DNA of 64,000 nt, from contig JBEDUK010000046.1 in assembly GCA_040414485.1 (NCBI GenBank), positions 1-64,000 on the forward strand, read 5' to 3'. Of the stretch, positions 18,839-27,866 are shown piece by piece. This DNA is from JBEDUK01 sp040414485. GTDB lineage: Bacteria > Actinomycetota > UBA4738. Position 1 is the first letter of the stretch. Each line of letters begins with the position of its first letter. The position numbers were made by a program, and so were the translations under genes. Below the pieces are notes generated by a model. That model saw only the letters and a program-made list of their open reading frames with translations, did no database searches and was not told where the DNA came from.

Positions 18839-20266
18839 ATGAGAGGAAGACGCATGGCGTTCGTGGCCGTCGCGGTCGGAGCGACGGTCATGATCACCGC
18901 CGGCGCCGCCGTGGCCGGCTTCACGTTCGGCCAGTATCGGGACAAGCAGCTGTCGGCGATGTCGAACAACCTGTTCGGCGTCGGCAAGCCGCTCGCGCAG
19001 TCATCGACCGAGCAACTCACGCAGGAGCAGGCGCAGGCCGACCCGACGAAGCTCGTGACGCTGGCCAAGGGCCTGCACGTGCACGTGGTCACCACGCAGG
19101 GCCCGACCGTCGACGACCAGATCTCGCTCTGGCCGAACGACACGCATCCGACCTACCTGATCGAGTGCAACGAGTCCGGCACGTCGGACCCGGGGCTCAT
19201 CCGCATCGAGCTCGCGACCGGAACGGTCAGCACGATCGTCACGGGCACGACCAGCTGTGACCCGACGCGGCGCACGCCGTGGGGCACGATCCTCTTCGGT
19301 GAGGAAGCCGGCGGGGGTGCCAACGGTGGGCGGCTGTACGAGCTGATCGACCCGCTCAACACCACCGGCGTCACGCTCGACCGGACCACCGGGCAGTTCT
19401 CCGGCGGCGTGGGCGCGCAGAACCTGGTCACCCGCACGGCACTCGGCCGCGCGGCGTTCGAGGGTCTGGGGATCCTGCACGACGGCACCACGTACCTGGA
19501 CTGGGACGACTCGGGCTTCGGGCCGAAGAACGGCGGGCCCGGCGACGCCTACGACAAGTTCATCCCCGACAACCCGTACACGGGCAACGACCCGATCACC
19601 GACCTCTCGCAGTCGCCGTACGTCTCGGGCACGCTCTACGGCCTGCGGGTCGGGCTGAGCAACAACTACGGGCAGGGTCGCGAGTTCGGCTTCGGCCAGT
19701 GGATCCAGCTGCCGGGCGGCAACGACCCCGACCTCGAGGGTCAGGGGCTCGCGGCCGGCCTAACCGGCTATTACCGGCCGGATGACGCTGACCTGGACCC
19801 GATCGCCCTGAAGAACGGCAACGTGCGCGTGTGCAGCACCGACACGGGCGACGAGACGAACCATCTGTACGGCCAGGCCATCTGCATCACGGACGGCACC
19901 ATCGAGGAGGCCGAAGCGAACACCGCCACGCCCGAGGTGCAGCCGTTCGTGTTCGGCGGAACCAGCCAGGGCTTCAACATGCCGGACAACGTCGCGTTCC
20001 AGCCCGGCACCGGAAACCTGGTGATCCACGAGGATGCGGAGACCGACTTCGAGGGTGCCCACAACAACGACCTGTGGGACTGCCTGCCCGACGGTCCGGA
20101 TCAGGACCTGCTGAGCGACGGATGCATCCGGATCGCGACGCTGAACGACCTGACGGCCGAGTGGACGGGCGGGATCTTCGACGGGACCGGCACCCGGTTC
20201 TTCGTGAGCGTCCAGCACAACATCAGCGGCGAGGCCACGATCCTGGAGATCACCGGCTGGAAGTGA
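18839..20266 (+). CDS. Secreted PhoX-like (DUF839) beta-propeller protein
   Basis: The 475-residue product has a signal peptide (hydrophobic residues about 6-25 ending AVAGFTFG). DUF839 motifs are present: TPWGTILFGEE near 145 and NMPDNVAFQPGTGNLVIHED near 380. PhoX enzymes are calcium/iron alkaline phosphatases of the envelope, but many DUF839 members are not proven phosphatases, and the PhoX metal-binding residues cannot be checked fully here. A strong GAAGAGGAGG ribosome site precedes the ATG. It converges on the DNA ligase gene through a long hairpin. Confidence 0.85.
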   Translation: MRGRRMAFVAVAVGATVMITAGAAVAGFTFGQYRDKQLSAMSNNLFGVGKPLAQSSTEQLTQEQAQADPTKLVTLAKGLHVHVVTTQGPTVDDQISLWPNDTHPTYLIECNESGTSDPGLIRIELATGTVSTIVTGTTSCDPTRRTPWGTILFGEEAGGGANGGRLYELIDPLNTTGVTLDRTTGQFSGGVGAQNLVTRTALGRAAFEGLGILHDGTTYLDWDDSGFGPKNGGPGDAYDKFIPDNPYTGNDPITDLSQSPYVSGTLYGLRVGLSNNYGQGREFGFGQWIQLPGGNDPDLEGQGLAAGLTGYYRPDDADLDPIALKNGNVRVCSTDTGDETNHLYGQAICITDGTIEEAEANTATPEVQPFVFGGTSQGFNMPDNVAFQPGTGNLVIHEDAETDFEGAHNNDLWDCLPDGPDQDLLSDGCIRIATLNDLTAEWTGGIFDGTGTRFFVSVQHNISGEATILEITGWK

Positions 20267-20319
20267 CCCGAACGACAACGCCGCGAAGGAAGCGCTCCCG
20301 GGGAAGGGCGCGCCACGCC

Positions 20320-20353
20320 GACGAGGGGCCGGCCGCTACGCCGGCCTCTCGTC
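20320..20353. terminator. Bidirectional hairpin between convergent genes
   Basis: Fourteen-base arms (20320-20333 and 20340-20353) match at 13 positions around a 6-base loop, and contain the ligase stop codon. GC-rich with no T-run; a likely shared terminator of the PhoX-like and ligase genes. Confidence 0.5.
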
Positions 20354-21952
20354 CCGCGCCACGCCGTCTTCCGCGGGCGCGTTCGCGCCGTGCAGCATCG
20401 CCCGGACCGTGTCGATGCCGTCCGCATCCTCCGGAGCCTTGTCCGGCCGGTAGCCCTTCACGCGGGCGAACCGCAAGGCCACACCACCCGGATACCTGGT
20501 CGAGGCCTGCACCCCGTCCAGGGCGATCTCGACGACCAGCTCGGGCCGAACGAACACGGCGATGCCCTGCCGACGGGTCTCCCGAGCTAGGAGCGCCTGG
20601 GTCTGCCAGGTCAGGAGCTCGTCGGTCAGGCCCTTGAAGGTCTTGCCGACCATGACGGGTGCGCCGCCGTTCGGGTCGCGGGCGCCGAGGTGGAGGTTCG
20701 ACAGCCATCCCTGACGGCGGCCGTGGCCCCATTCGGCGCCGATGACGATCAGGTCGAGCGTCTTGACCGGCTTCACCTTGCGCCAGGCGCTGCCGCGACG
20801 GCCGGCCTCGTAGCGCGAGTCGAGTGCCTTGACCACCACGCCCTCGTGCCCGCGGGTCAGCGCGTCCTGAAGGAACGCCTCGGCCTCCTCCGCGGAAGTC
20901 GTCTCCACGGCCGGGATCCGCGTCGCGCCCGCCACGCGCGCAAGCGCCGCGGATCGCTCCCGGAGCGGCTCGTCGATCAGGTCCTGCCCGTCCAGGTGCA
21001 GGATGTCGAACCAGAACGCGGTCAGCGGCGCCGCGGGCACGGCGGGCGCGGCTGAGGGTGCCGGATCGCCCGCGCCGTCGGAGCCCGCCGCGGCGTTCTC
21101 CAGTTCGGTCCCGAACGTGCTCATGGTCTCCTGGAACGGCCGCGGCCGGCCGCCCTCGGCGAGCCAGATGGCCTCGCCGTCCAGGATCGCGTCGCGCACC
21201 GGGAGCGCGCGCACCGCGTCCGCGATGAACGGAAGCCTGCCGGTCACGTCGTTGAGGTTCCGGGTGAAGATCCGCACCTCGCCGCCGAGACGGTGCGCCT
21301 GGATCCGGGCGCCGTCGAGCTTCCACTCGACCGAGGCCCCGCCGGTCCCGGCCAGCGCATCCGACACGTTCGGTGACGTCGCGGCCAGCATCGGCAGCAC
21401 GGGCCGGAGCACGGTCAGGCCGATGGCCCCCAGCCCGTCGACGCCGTCGGTCAGCGCGACGCGGGCGGTGCGGCCCAGATCGCCGGACAGCATCGCCGCG
21501 CGCCGGACCGCTGCCACCGGCACGCCGGAGGCGCTGGCGATCGCGTCGGTCATCACGCCGGCCAGCGCGCCCTGCCGGAGTTCGCCGACGAACAGCCGCC
21601 GAAGGAAGTCCGCCTCGCGCGGCGTGGCCCGCGAGAACAGGTCGGCCAGGATCGTGCGCCGCCCGGTCGTGGAACCCGCTCCGGTGGTCGCTTGCACCTC
21701 CGAGACCGCCTCGTCGATGTCGCGGACGGTGAGCGTCGGTGCTTCCGAGTGGGAAGCGGCGAGGCTCGCCATGGTCGCCCACCCGATCCCGACGCGGCCC
21801 TGCCGCGGCTCGCCGGTCAGGAAGCCCACGGCGGGTTCGACCTCGTCCGGCTCCAGGGACTGCAGGAACGAGGCCAGCGCGTCGATCTTCTTCAGGCGGG
21901 CGCGCGTCGAGGCCACGGCGTCGGACGTGGCGACCAGGTCGGCGAAGCGCAC
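20336..21952 (-). CDS. ligB: ATP-dependent DNA ligase (LigB type)
   Basis: Seals nicked DNA using ATP. The adenylated lysine is K211 in the motif I segment EWKLDGARI. Later motifs include DGEAIW, FWFDILHLDG, EGVVVKALDS and the WRKVKP motif V region, and an OB-fold end follows. The N-terminal helical DNA-binding domain (about 1-195) is of the archaeal/eukaryotic ligase I kind found in mycobacterial LigB. The GTG at 21952 matches the family N-terminus; a second GTG at 21958 is equally possible. A CAAACT box lies 6 bases upstream. Confidence 0.92.
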   Translation of the reverse strand: MRFADLVATSDAVASTRARLKKIDALASFLQSLEPDEVEPAVGFLTGEPRQGRVGIGWATMASLAASHSEAPTLTVRDIDEAVSEVQATTGAGSTTGRRTILADLFSRATPREADFLRRLFVGELRQGALAGVMTDAIASASGVPVAAVRRAAMLSGDLGRTARVALTDGVDGLGAIGLTVLRPVLPMLAATSPNVSDALAGTGGASVEWKLDGARIQAHRLGGEVRIFTRNLNDVTGRLPFIADAVRALPVRDAILDGEAIWLAEGGRPRPFQETMSTFGTELENAAAGSDGAGDPAPSAAPAVPAAPLTAFWFDILHLDGQDLIDEPLRERSAALARVAGATRIPAVETTSAEEAEAFLQDALTRGHEGVVVKALDSRYEAGRRGSAWRKVKPVKTLDLIVIGAEWGHGRRQGWLSNLHLGARDPNGGAPVMVGKTFKGLTDELLTWQTQALLARETRRQGIAVFVRPELVVEIALDGVQASTRYPGGVALRFARVKGYRPDKAPEDADGIDTVRAMLHGANAPAEDGVARDERPA

Positions 21953-22058
21953 CCGCACAGTTTGGCGCGTGAGACCGACGCCGGAGCGCAAGCGGACCCG
22001 TTCACGAACTATTCACGCGCCGTCCGGTACCCTCACCGCGGGAGGGGCGGAGACACAG

Positions 22059-23219
22059 GTGAAGCGAGGTCTGGGGTTCGGGCTGGCGGCCCTGCTCGCC
22101 ATCGGCGTCGGCATCGCGATCTTCGCGTCCATCGCCGGCGGAAAGGGCAGTTCGAACGGCAACGGGCGGCCGTCGTCGCCGGGCGACTCGCCCTCGGTCA
22201 CGACGGTCGTCCGCGGCGTGATCGGTTCGGAGAAGAAGCCGTTCTTCCAGGACCGGCGGGTACAGGCGGTGTTTCGCGCGCACGGGCTCGACGTCCAGGT
22301 GGACACGGCCGGGTCGCGCCAGATCGCCACCAGCGTGGATCTCTCCCAGTACGGATTCGCGTTCCCGGCAGGCGTGCCCGCCGCCGCGAAGATCATCGCG
22401 GACAAGCACGTGAACGGATCGTTCACCGCGTTCTACACGCCGATGGCGATCGCGTCGTGGAAGCCGATCGCGTCCCTGCTGGTCGCCGCGGGCGTGGCGC
22501 ACGACCAGGGCGGCTACTACACGTTCGACGTCGCGAAGTTCCTGGACCTGGTCAAGCGGAACACGCGCTGGACCGACCTGCCGAACAACACGTCGTATCC
22601 GGCGAGCAAGAGCATCCTGATCACCTCGACCGACGTTCGGACGTCGAACTCCGCCGCCATGTACCTGTCGATCGCGTCCTACGTGGCGAACGGCAACAAC
22701 GTCGTGCAGAACAACGCGCAAGGCGACGCGGTGCTCCCGACCGTCACGCCGCTGTTCCTCCGGCAGGGGTTCGTCGAATCGTCCTCGGAGGAGCCTTTCG
22801 ACGATTATTTGACGATCGGGATCGGCAAGGACCCGATGGTGATGATCTACGAGTCGCAGTTCCTCTCCCACGCCTTCGCGAAGGACGGTGAGCTGACCTC
22901 CGACATGGTCCTGATGTACCCGTCGCCCGACGTCCTGTCGAAGCACACGTTCATCCCGCTCGACGCCGCCGGCGGGCGCGTGGGCCAGTTGATCCAGAAC
23001 GACCCCACGCTGCTGCGGCTGGCCGGGCAGTACGGGTTCCGGACCGGGAATGCGACGTATTTCGACTCCCAGGTCGCGCAGTCGGGCCTGACCATCCCGC
23101 AGAATCTGGTCGACGTCATCGAACCGCCGACCTACGACGCGCTCGAGCACATGATCTCGGGCATCGAAGCCGCGTACAACGCGAACAACGCGAACAAGGA
23201 AGGGGGAAGCTCGCCATGA
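22059..23219 (+). CDS. Membrane-anchored solute-binding-like protein, first gene of the TelA cluster
   Basis: The 386-residue product has one N-terminal hydrophobic helix (about residues 5-27) without a lipobox Cys, then a low-complexity Gly/Ser/Asn linker and an extracytoplasmic domain resembling a type 2 periplasmic binding fold (VVRGVIGSEKKPFF, then a long alternating domain). It ends in a short Asn-rich tail. No transporter subunits follow. The GTG start has a GGGAGGGG site about 12 bases upstream. The stop overlaps the telA ATG. The ligand is unknown; homology to binding proteins is judged from pattern, not a search. Confidence 0.7.
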   Translation: MKRGLGFGLAALLAIGVGIAIFASIAGGKGSSNGNGRPSSPGDSPSVTTVVRGVIGSEKKPFFQDRRVQAVFRAHGLDVQVDTAGSRQIATSVDLSQYGFAFPAGVPAAAKIIADKHVNGSFTAFYTPMAIASWKPIASLLVAAGVAHDQGGYYTFDVAKFLDLVKRNTRWTDLPNNTSYPASKSILITSTDVRTSNSAAMYLSIASYVANGNNVVQNNAQGDAVLPTVTPLFLRQGFVESSSEEPFDDYLTIGIGKDPMVMIYESQFLSHAFAKDGELTSDMVLMYPSPDVLSKHTFIPLDAAGGRVGQLIQNDPTLLRLAGQYGFRTGNATYFDSQVAQSGLTIPQNLVDVIEPPTYDALEHMISGIEAAYNANNANKEGGSSP

Positions 23220-24607
23220 GCACGCAGGACCCGGGTGCACCGCAGGACGCCACGGACGGCCAGGGCGCCGACGGCCAGAACGGGCAGTCCGCGGTGCTCA
23301 TGACGAAGACGGAGACGGAGACGGCGCCCGCGCAGACCACGCCCCTCCAGGCGCCGGCGGCGACCACCTCCGAGACCGCGCTGGCGGTCCCGGAATCGGT
23401 GCAGGCCGTCGCCCCCGCGCAGGCCGACGTCATGGTGCCGCTCGATCAGGGCACGAAGGACAAGATCGACCAGACGGTCAGCGGGTTCGTGTCGTCGCTC
23501 GCCCAGACGGACGTCCACTCGCAGGCCTTCACCGACAAGATGGATTCGATCCACAGCATGGGCGACCAGGAGATCCGCCAGTCGGCCGAGGTCTCCAACC
23601 GGATGCTCCAGCGCCCGGTGCGCGCCATGGGCTCGGGGCTGTTCGACAAGAACGCCCCGATCGCGCAATCGCTGGTCGACCTGCGCCGCACGGTCGAGGA
23701 CCTCGACCCGTCGAAGCAGGGCCCGCTGTCGAAGAAGCACCTGTTCGGGATCATCCCGTTCGGCAACCACATCCGCGACTACTTCGCGAAGTACGAATCC
23801 GCGCAGTCGCACATCAACGCGATCCTGCAGTCGCTCTACGGCGGGCAGGACGAGCTGCGCCAGGACAACGGCGCCATCGATCAGGAGAAGCAGAACCTCT
23901 GGGACACCATGCAGCGGCTCAAGCAGTTCGCGTACATGGCGGGCCGGCTGGACGACATGCTCTCCGCGCAGATCGCCGCCATCCAGGTGAGCGACCCGGA
24001 GAAGGCGAAGCGTCTGCAGGAGGACGCGCTGTTCTACGTCCGGCAGAAGCACCAAGACCTGTTGACCCAACTCGCGGTCAGCGCCCAGGGCTACCTGGCG
24101 CTCGACCTGGTCCGCCAGAACAACGTCGAGCTGATCAAGGGCGTGGACCGCGCCACGACCACCACCGTCTCGGCGCTGCGGACCGCGGTGATCGTGTCGC
24201 AGGCGCTGGCGAACCAGCGGCTGGTGCTGGACCAGATCACGGCCCTGAACACCACGACCGAGAACATGATCGAACAGACCTCCGAACTGCTGCGGGACCA
24301 GTCCGGCAAGATCGAGCAACAGGCGGCCAGCTCGACCATCAGCGTGGAGAAGCTCCAGGCCGCGTTCCAGAACGTCTACTCCGCGATGGACTCGATCGAC
24401 ACCTACAAGGTCCAGGCGCTGGAGTCCATGAAGCAGACGGTCGACGCGCTGTCGCAGGAGATCAACAAGGCACAGGCGTACCTGGACCGCGTGCACGGCG
24501 GTGACCAGGCCGGCCAGGGCGGCGCCGGCGACGCTCAGCCCGGCGGCGACGCGCCGCAGTCGCCTGCCGGTCCCCCGGCGGACCTGTCACTGCCGGGCTC
24601 GGGTTAG
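23216..24607 (+). CDS. telA: TelA family (toxic anion resistance) protein
   Basis: A 463-residue cytosolic, mostly helical protein of the TelA/YaaN family. Residues about 75-405 cover the family domain, with MGDQEIRQSAEVSNRMLQRP, FGIIPFGNHIRDYF and the repeated Gln-rich helices (ITALNTTTENMIEQTSELL). The first 75 residues are a low-complexity Gln/Ala/Thr segment and the last 40 a Gly/Pro-rich tail. TelA proteins are linked to tellurite and antimicrobial or envelope stress tolerance; the mechanism is unknown. It overlaps the previous gene by ATGA, and the VWA gene starts 14 bases later. Confidence 0.9.
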   Translation: MSTQDPGAPQDATDGQGADGQNGQSAVLMTKTETETAPAQTTPLQAPAATTSETALAVPESVQAVAPAQADVMVPLDQGTKDKIDQTVSGFVSSLAQTDVHSQAFTDKMDSIHSMGDQEIRQSAEVSNRMLQRPVRAMGSGLFDKNAPIAQSLVDLRRTVEDLDPSKQGPLSKKHLFGIIPFGNHIRDYFAKYESAQSHINAILQSLYGGQDELRQDNGAIDQEKQNLWDTMQRLKQFAYMAGRLDDMLSAQIAAIQVSDPEKAKRLQEDALFYVRQKHQDLLTQLAVSAQGYLALDLVRQNNVELIKGVDRATTTTVSALRTAVIVSQALANQRLVLDQITALNTTTENMIEQTSELLRDQSGKIEQQAASSTISVEKLQAAFQNVYSAMDSIDTYKVQALESMKQTVDALSQEINKAQAYLDRVHGGDQAGQGGAGDAQPGGDAPQSPAGPPADLSLPGSG

Positions 24608-24621
24608 AACCGGCGACGCCG

Positions 24622-26244
24622 ATGGCACATGCAGCGCCCCGGCGGACGCGGTCGCAGGCCGCCCTCATCGGGAGCGTCTGTGCGGGCCTGTGCGTCCTCC
24701 TGCTCGCCGCGTGCACCGGCGTCAGCGCCACGCAGCCAACGACGACGCCGCCGTCGGGGCCGAACACCCTCAACATCCTGGCGGGCTCGGAACTGCAGGA
24801 CGTGCTGCCGATCCTGCCCCGGATCGAACGCGACACCGGGCTCGACATCCGATTCACGTACACGGGGTCGCTCAACGGCGCCGACGAGATCGCGAAGGGC
24901 TCGGACGCCGACCTCGCGTGGTTCGCCAGCAGCAACTACCTGACGCTGGCGGGGGCGTCCACGAAGGTGCTGGCGAAGGAGTCCGTCGCGCTCTCCCCCG
25001 TCGTCATCGGGGTCAAGACGAGCCTCGCGCAGCGCTTCGGCTGGGTGACCAACCCCGACGTCACATGGAAGGACATCGCGCAGCAGGCGTCCTCGGGCCA
25101 GCTGAAGTACGCCATGACGAACCCCGCCGCGTCGAACAGCGGCTTCTCCGCCCTGGTCGGCGTGGCGTCGGCGTACGCGGGCACGGGGAACGCGCTGACC
25201 GCGGACGACATCGACGTGCCCGGCCTGACGCAGTTCTTCAAGGGCCAGGCGCTGACCGCGGGGAGCTCGGGCTTCCTCGCCGACGCCTATGTCCGCAGCC
25301 AGGATTCGCTGGGCGGCCTGATCAACTACGAGTCGATCCTGCTGTCGCTGAACGCGAGCGGCCGTCTGCACGAGCCGCTCACCCTGATCTACCCGAAGGA
25401 CGGGATAATCACCGCCGACTACCCGTTGATGCTGCTCGACGAGTCGAAGCGCGCCCAGTACCAGAAGCTGCTGAACGAACTGCGTTCGCCGGTCGTCCAG
25501 CGGTGGCTGATGACGAAGACGAACCGGCGGCCGGTCATCCCGCAGGTGCAGCTCGATTCGCGCTTCCCCTCGCAGGTGCTCATCGAGCTGTCGTTCCCCT
25601 CCTCGCTCGACGTGGTCAACGCGCTGCTGAACACGTTCCTGAACGAGATCGTTCGGCCATCGCACACCATCTTCGTGCTTGACGTGAGCGGCTCCATGGA
25701 CGGTCAGCGGATTGCCGACCTGAAGGAGGCGATGAACGGGCTCGCGGGGCTGGACAACAGCCTGACCGGCACGTTCGCGCAGTTCCGGAACCGCGAGGAC
25801 GTCACCATCATCCCGTTCAGCAGCAGCGTCGAGGACGTGGAGAACTTCACGATCGAGGGCACGGATCCGAATTCCCCGGACCGTCTGGTCCTTCGGGCCT
25901 ACGTGGACAGCCTGAGCGCCGACGGGAACACGGCCATCTACTCGGCGCTGGCGCGCGCATACCGCGAGGCCATCTCGGCGCTTTCCAGGGACCCGAACCG
26001 CATCACATCGGTCGTGCTGATGACCGACGGCGAGAACAACTCGGGCATGAAGCCGGGCGAGTTCCTGACGTTCCTCCGGTCACTGCCTCCCGCTGCGCGC
26101 AACGTTCGGACGTTCCCGGTACTGTTCGGCGAGGCAGACCCGATCGCGTTGCATCAGATCGCGGACGCGACCGGGGGCAAGGTGTTCGACAGCCGCTCGT
26201 CCTCGCTGATCGAGGTGTTCAAGGAGATCCGTGGCTACCAATAG
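24622..26244 (+). CDS. Lipoprotein with solute-binding domain fused to VWA domain
   Basis: The 540-residue product starts with a lipoprotein signal (LLLAAC, C31). A solute-binding-like domain follows (about 48-340; LNILAGSELQDVLPIL and later QPLTLIYPKDG-type elements). The C-terminal von Willebrand A domain (about 347-535) has a complete MIDAS first motif DVSGS at 354-358, a Thr in the LSADGNTAIYSAL loop and the later MTDGENNSG Asp. VWA domains bind proteins through a metal ion, so this resembles an extracytoplasmic sensor/adaptor rather than transport. Its last codons overlap the GTG of the next gene by 14 bases. Confidence 0.85.
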   Translation: MAHAAPRRTRSQAALIGSVCAGLCVLLLAACTGVSATQPTTTPPSGPNTLNILAGSELQDVLPILPRIERDTGLDIRFTYTGSLNGADEIAKGSDADLAWFASSNYLTLAGASTKVLAKESVALSPVVIGVKTSLAQRFGWVTNPDVTWKDIAQQASSGQLKYAMTNPAASNSGFSALVGVASAYAGTGNALTADDIDVPGLTQFFKGQALTAGSSGFLADAYVRSQDSLGGLINYESILLSLNASGRLHEPLTLIYPKDGIITADYPLMLLDESKRAQYQKLLNELRSPVVQRWLMTKTNRRPVIPQVQLDSRFPSQVLIELSFPSSLDVVNALLNTFLNEIVRPSHTIFVLDVSGSMDGQRIADLKEAMNGLAGLDNSLTGTFAQFRNREDVTIIPFSSSVEDVENFTIEGTDPNSPDRLVLRAYVDSLSADGNTAIYSALARAYREAISALSRDPNRITSVVLMTDGENNSGMKPGEFLTFLRSLPPAARNVRTFPVLFGEADPIALHQIADATGGKVFDSRSSSLIEVFKEIRGYQ

Positions 26245-27070
26245 GCCTCCCCGGCCCCCGCGCGTTCCGGCGCCCCCGCAGGTGCCGGCGCTGGCAACGC
26301 CCCCTTCCGGCTTTCCAGGTGGCGGGATCGCGCAGCCGCCGCCCCCTCCGCCGGCCGGGAATCCGAAGCAGCAGGGACGCGTCACCCGGTACCTGACCAG
26401 CAAGAAGAACATCGCAGGCTCGGTGGGCGCCCTGGCCGGACTCGGGCTGTTCTTCGCCGGGATCGTCGCGCCGCCGCTGTGGCCGGTGGTGGTCGGCGGC
26501 CTGTATGGGATGGGCGCGCTGCTCGCGCCGAAGGAGCGGCCGGCCAACCTTCGCGCGGACATGGACGTGAAGGACCTCGACAAGTCCCTGAACGGACTGC
26601 TGAAGCGCATCCACGGGCAGCTGCCGCAGCCGCTCGAGGCGAAGGTCCAGGGGATCGCATCGACCATCCTCGGCATCCTCCCGCGCACCGGCGAGCTTGC
26701 CCCGGGGAGTCAGGAGCTGTTCATCCTCCAGCGCACCGTGACGGACTACCTCCCCACGTCGCTCCAGGCGTACATGGACCTCCCCAGGACCTACGCCATG
26801 CTCAAGCCACTGCGTGGGACGAAGACGGCCCAGCAGGTGCTCGGCGACCAGCTCGACCTCCTCCAGCAGCAGATGAACGAGGTCGCCGACGCGGTCGCGC
26901 AGAACGACGCGGACAAGCTGCTCGCCCAGGGGCGGTTCCTCGAGGAGAAGTTCGGGCGTTCGGACCTGTCGATCGACCAGGGCCAGACGCCGGCGGTCGG
27001 GCTCGATCCGAACCCGAACCAGCTGCCCGCGGAGGGTCCGAGCGGCCGCCGCTACGGCGGCGTTCCCTGA
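26231..27070 (+). CDS. XpaC-like membrane protein of the TelA cluster
   Basis: The 279-residue product has a Pro-rich N-terminus (1-50), two hydrophobic helices (about 60-78 and 81-96), and a long amphipathic helical region (100-245) with a disordered tail. This layout, and its place beside telA, match XpaC/PF10112-type proteins, which accompany telA in firmicutes (xpaC-yaaN). Sequence identity to XpaC cannot be confirmed by eye. The GTG at 26231 starts inside the VWA gene, indicating translational coupling. Confidence 0.65.
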   Translation: MATNRPPRPPRVPAPPQVPALATPPSGFPGGGIAQPPPPPPAGNPKQQGRVTRYLTSKKNIAGSVGALAGLGLFFAGIVAPPLWPVVVGGLYGMGALLAPKERPANLRADMDVKDLDKSLNGLLKRIHGQLPQPLEAKVQGIASTILGILPRTGELAPGSQELFILQRTVTDYLPTSLQAYMDLPRTYAMLKPLRGTKTAQQVLGDQLDLLQQQMNEVADAVAQNDADKLLAQGRFLEEKFGRSDLSIDQGQTPAVGLDPNPNQLPAEGPSGRRYGGVP

Positions 27071-27094
27071 AACGCTGCCGCGCGAGCGGCGCCG

Positions 27095-27100
27095 TAGACT
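27095..27100 (+). promoter_or_regulatory. Putative -10 box (TAGACT)
   Basis: TAGACT ends 9 bases before the ATG at 27110. It separates the C26 peptidase gene transcriptionally from the TelA operon that ends at 27070. Confidence 0.4.
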
Positions 27101-27109
27101 CGCCGGGTC

Positions 27110-27835
27110 ATGAGTGCGCCGCTGATCGGGATCCTCGGGTACCGACTGGCCGCGGGCCGGGTCAGCCTCTGGCCGTGGGGCGGCTTCGCCGTCCCCGAGG
27201 GGTATGTCCAGGCGGTGCTCCGCGCAGGCGGTGTTCCCGCGATCCTGCCCCCCACCGCGCTCGAGAACGTCACCGCAGCGGACCTCGTCGCCCGCTTCGA
27301 CGGGATCGTCCTGGCAGGAGGCGGCGACGTGGAGCCGCACCGCTACGGCCAGGAGCCGGGCGGTTCGCTCTACGGCATGGATGCGGTCAGGGACGGCTTC
27401 GAGCTCGAGGTTGCGCGCGCGGCGGCGGCGAACGACGTGCCGACGCTCGCGATCTGCCGGGGCTTCCAGGTCACGAACGTCGCGTTCGGCGGCACGCTCC
27501 ACCAGCACCTTCCGGACGTCCCGGGCACCGGCCCGCACGGCACGCCACCGGCCGACGAAGGGGTGCTCCACGAGATCGCCGTCAGGCCCGGCAGCCGGCT
27601 CGCCATGGTGACGGGTGGGCTCTCCGTCAAGGGCCAGTCGCATCACCATCAGGGGCTCGACCGCCTCGGGGACGGTCTGGTCGCGGTGGGCGCCACCGAC
27701 GACGGCCTGGTCGAGGCCATCGAACGCCCGGGCTGGCGCATGACCGGGGTGCAATGGCATCCGGAGGAGTCGGCGGCCGAGGATCCGCAGCAGCAGGCGC
27801 TGTTCGACGCCCTGGTCGCCGACGCGCGCGGCTGA
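27110..27835 (+). CDS. Gamma-glutamyl-gamma-aminobutyrate hydrolase-like peptidase (C26)
   Basis: The 241-residue class I glutamine amidotransferase-fold hydrolase has the nucleophile C116 in LAICRGFQV, followed by NVAFGGTLHQHL, and the His/Glu of the triad in GVQWHPEES. The DGIVLAGGGDVEPHRYG segment is typical of PuuD-type enzymes, which split gamma-glutamyl amides in polyamine or GABA breakdown. No other puu genes are near, so the substrate is unproven. Confidence 0.88.
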   Translation: MSAPLIGILGYRLAAGRVSLWPWGGFAVPEGYVQAVLRAGGVPAILPPTALENVTAADLVARFDGIVLAGGGDVEPHRYGQEPGGSLYGMDAVRDGFELEVARAAAANDVPTLAICRGFQVTNVAFGGTLHQHLPDVPGTGPHGTPPADEGVLHEIAVRPGSRLAMVTGGLSVKGQSHHHQGLDRLGDGLVAVGATDDGLVEAIERPGWRMTGVQWHPEESAAEDPQQQALFDALVADARG

Positions 27836-27866
27836 AGGGCTGCTACCGCGCCATCCGGCCCTTCAG
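27832..27866. terminator. Hairpin shared by convergent genes
   Basis: CTGAAGGGC (27832-27840) pairs exactly with GCCCTTCAG (27858-27866). Both stop codons lie in or next to the structure. The 17-base loop weakens it. Confidence 0.4.

Noticed and set aside
22059..26244. TelA cluster read as an ABC phosphate or metal importer
   Set aside because: Two binding-like proteins are present, but no permease or ATPase is found within the cluster or next to it.
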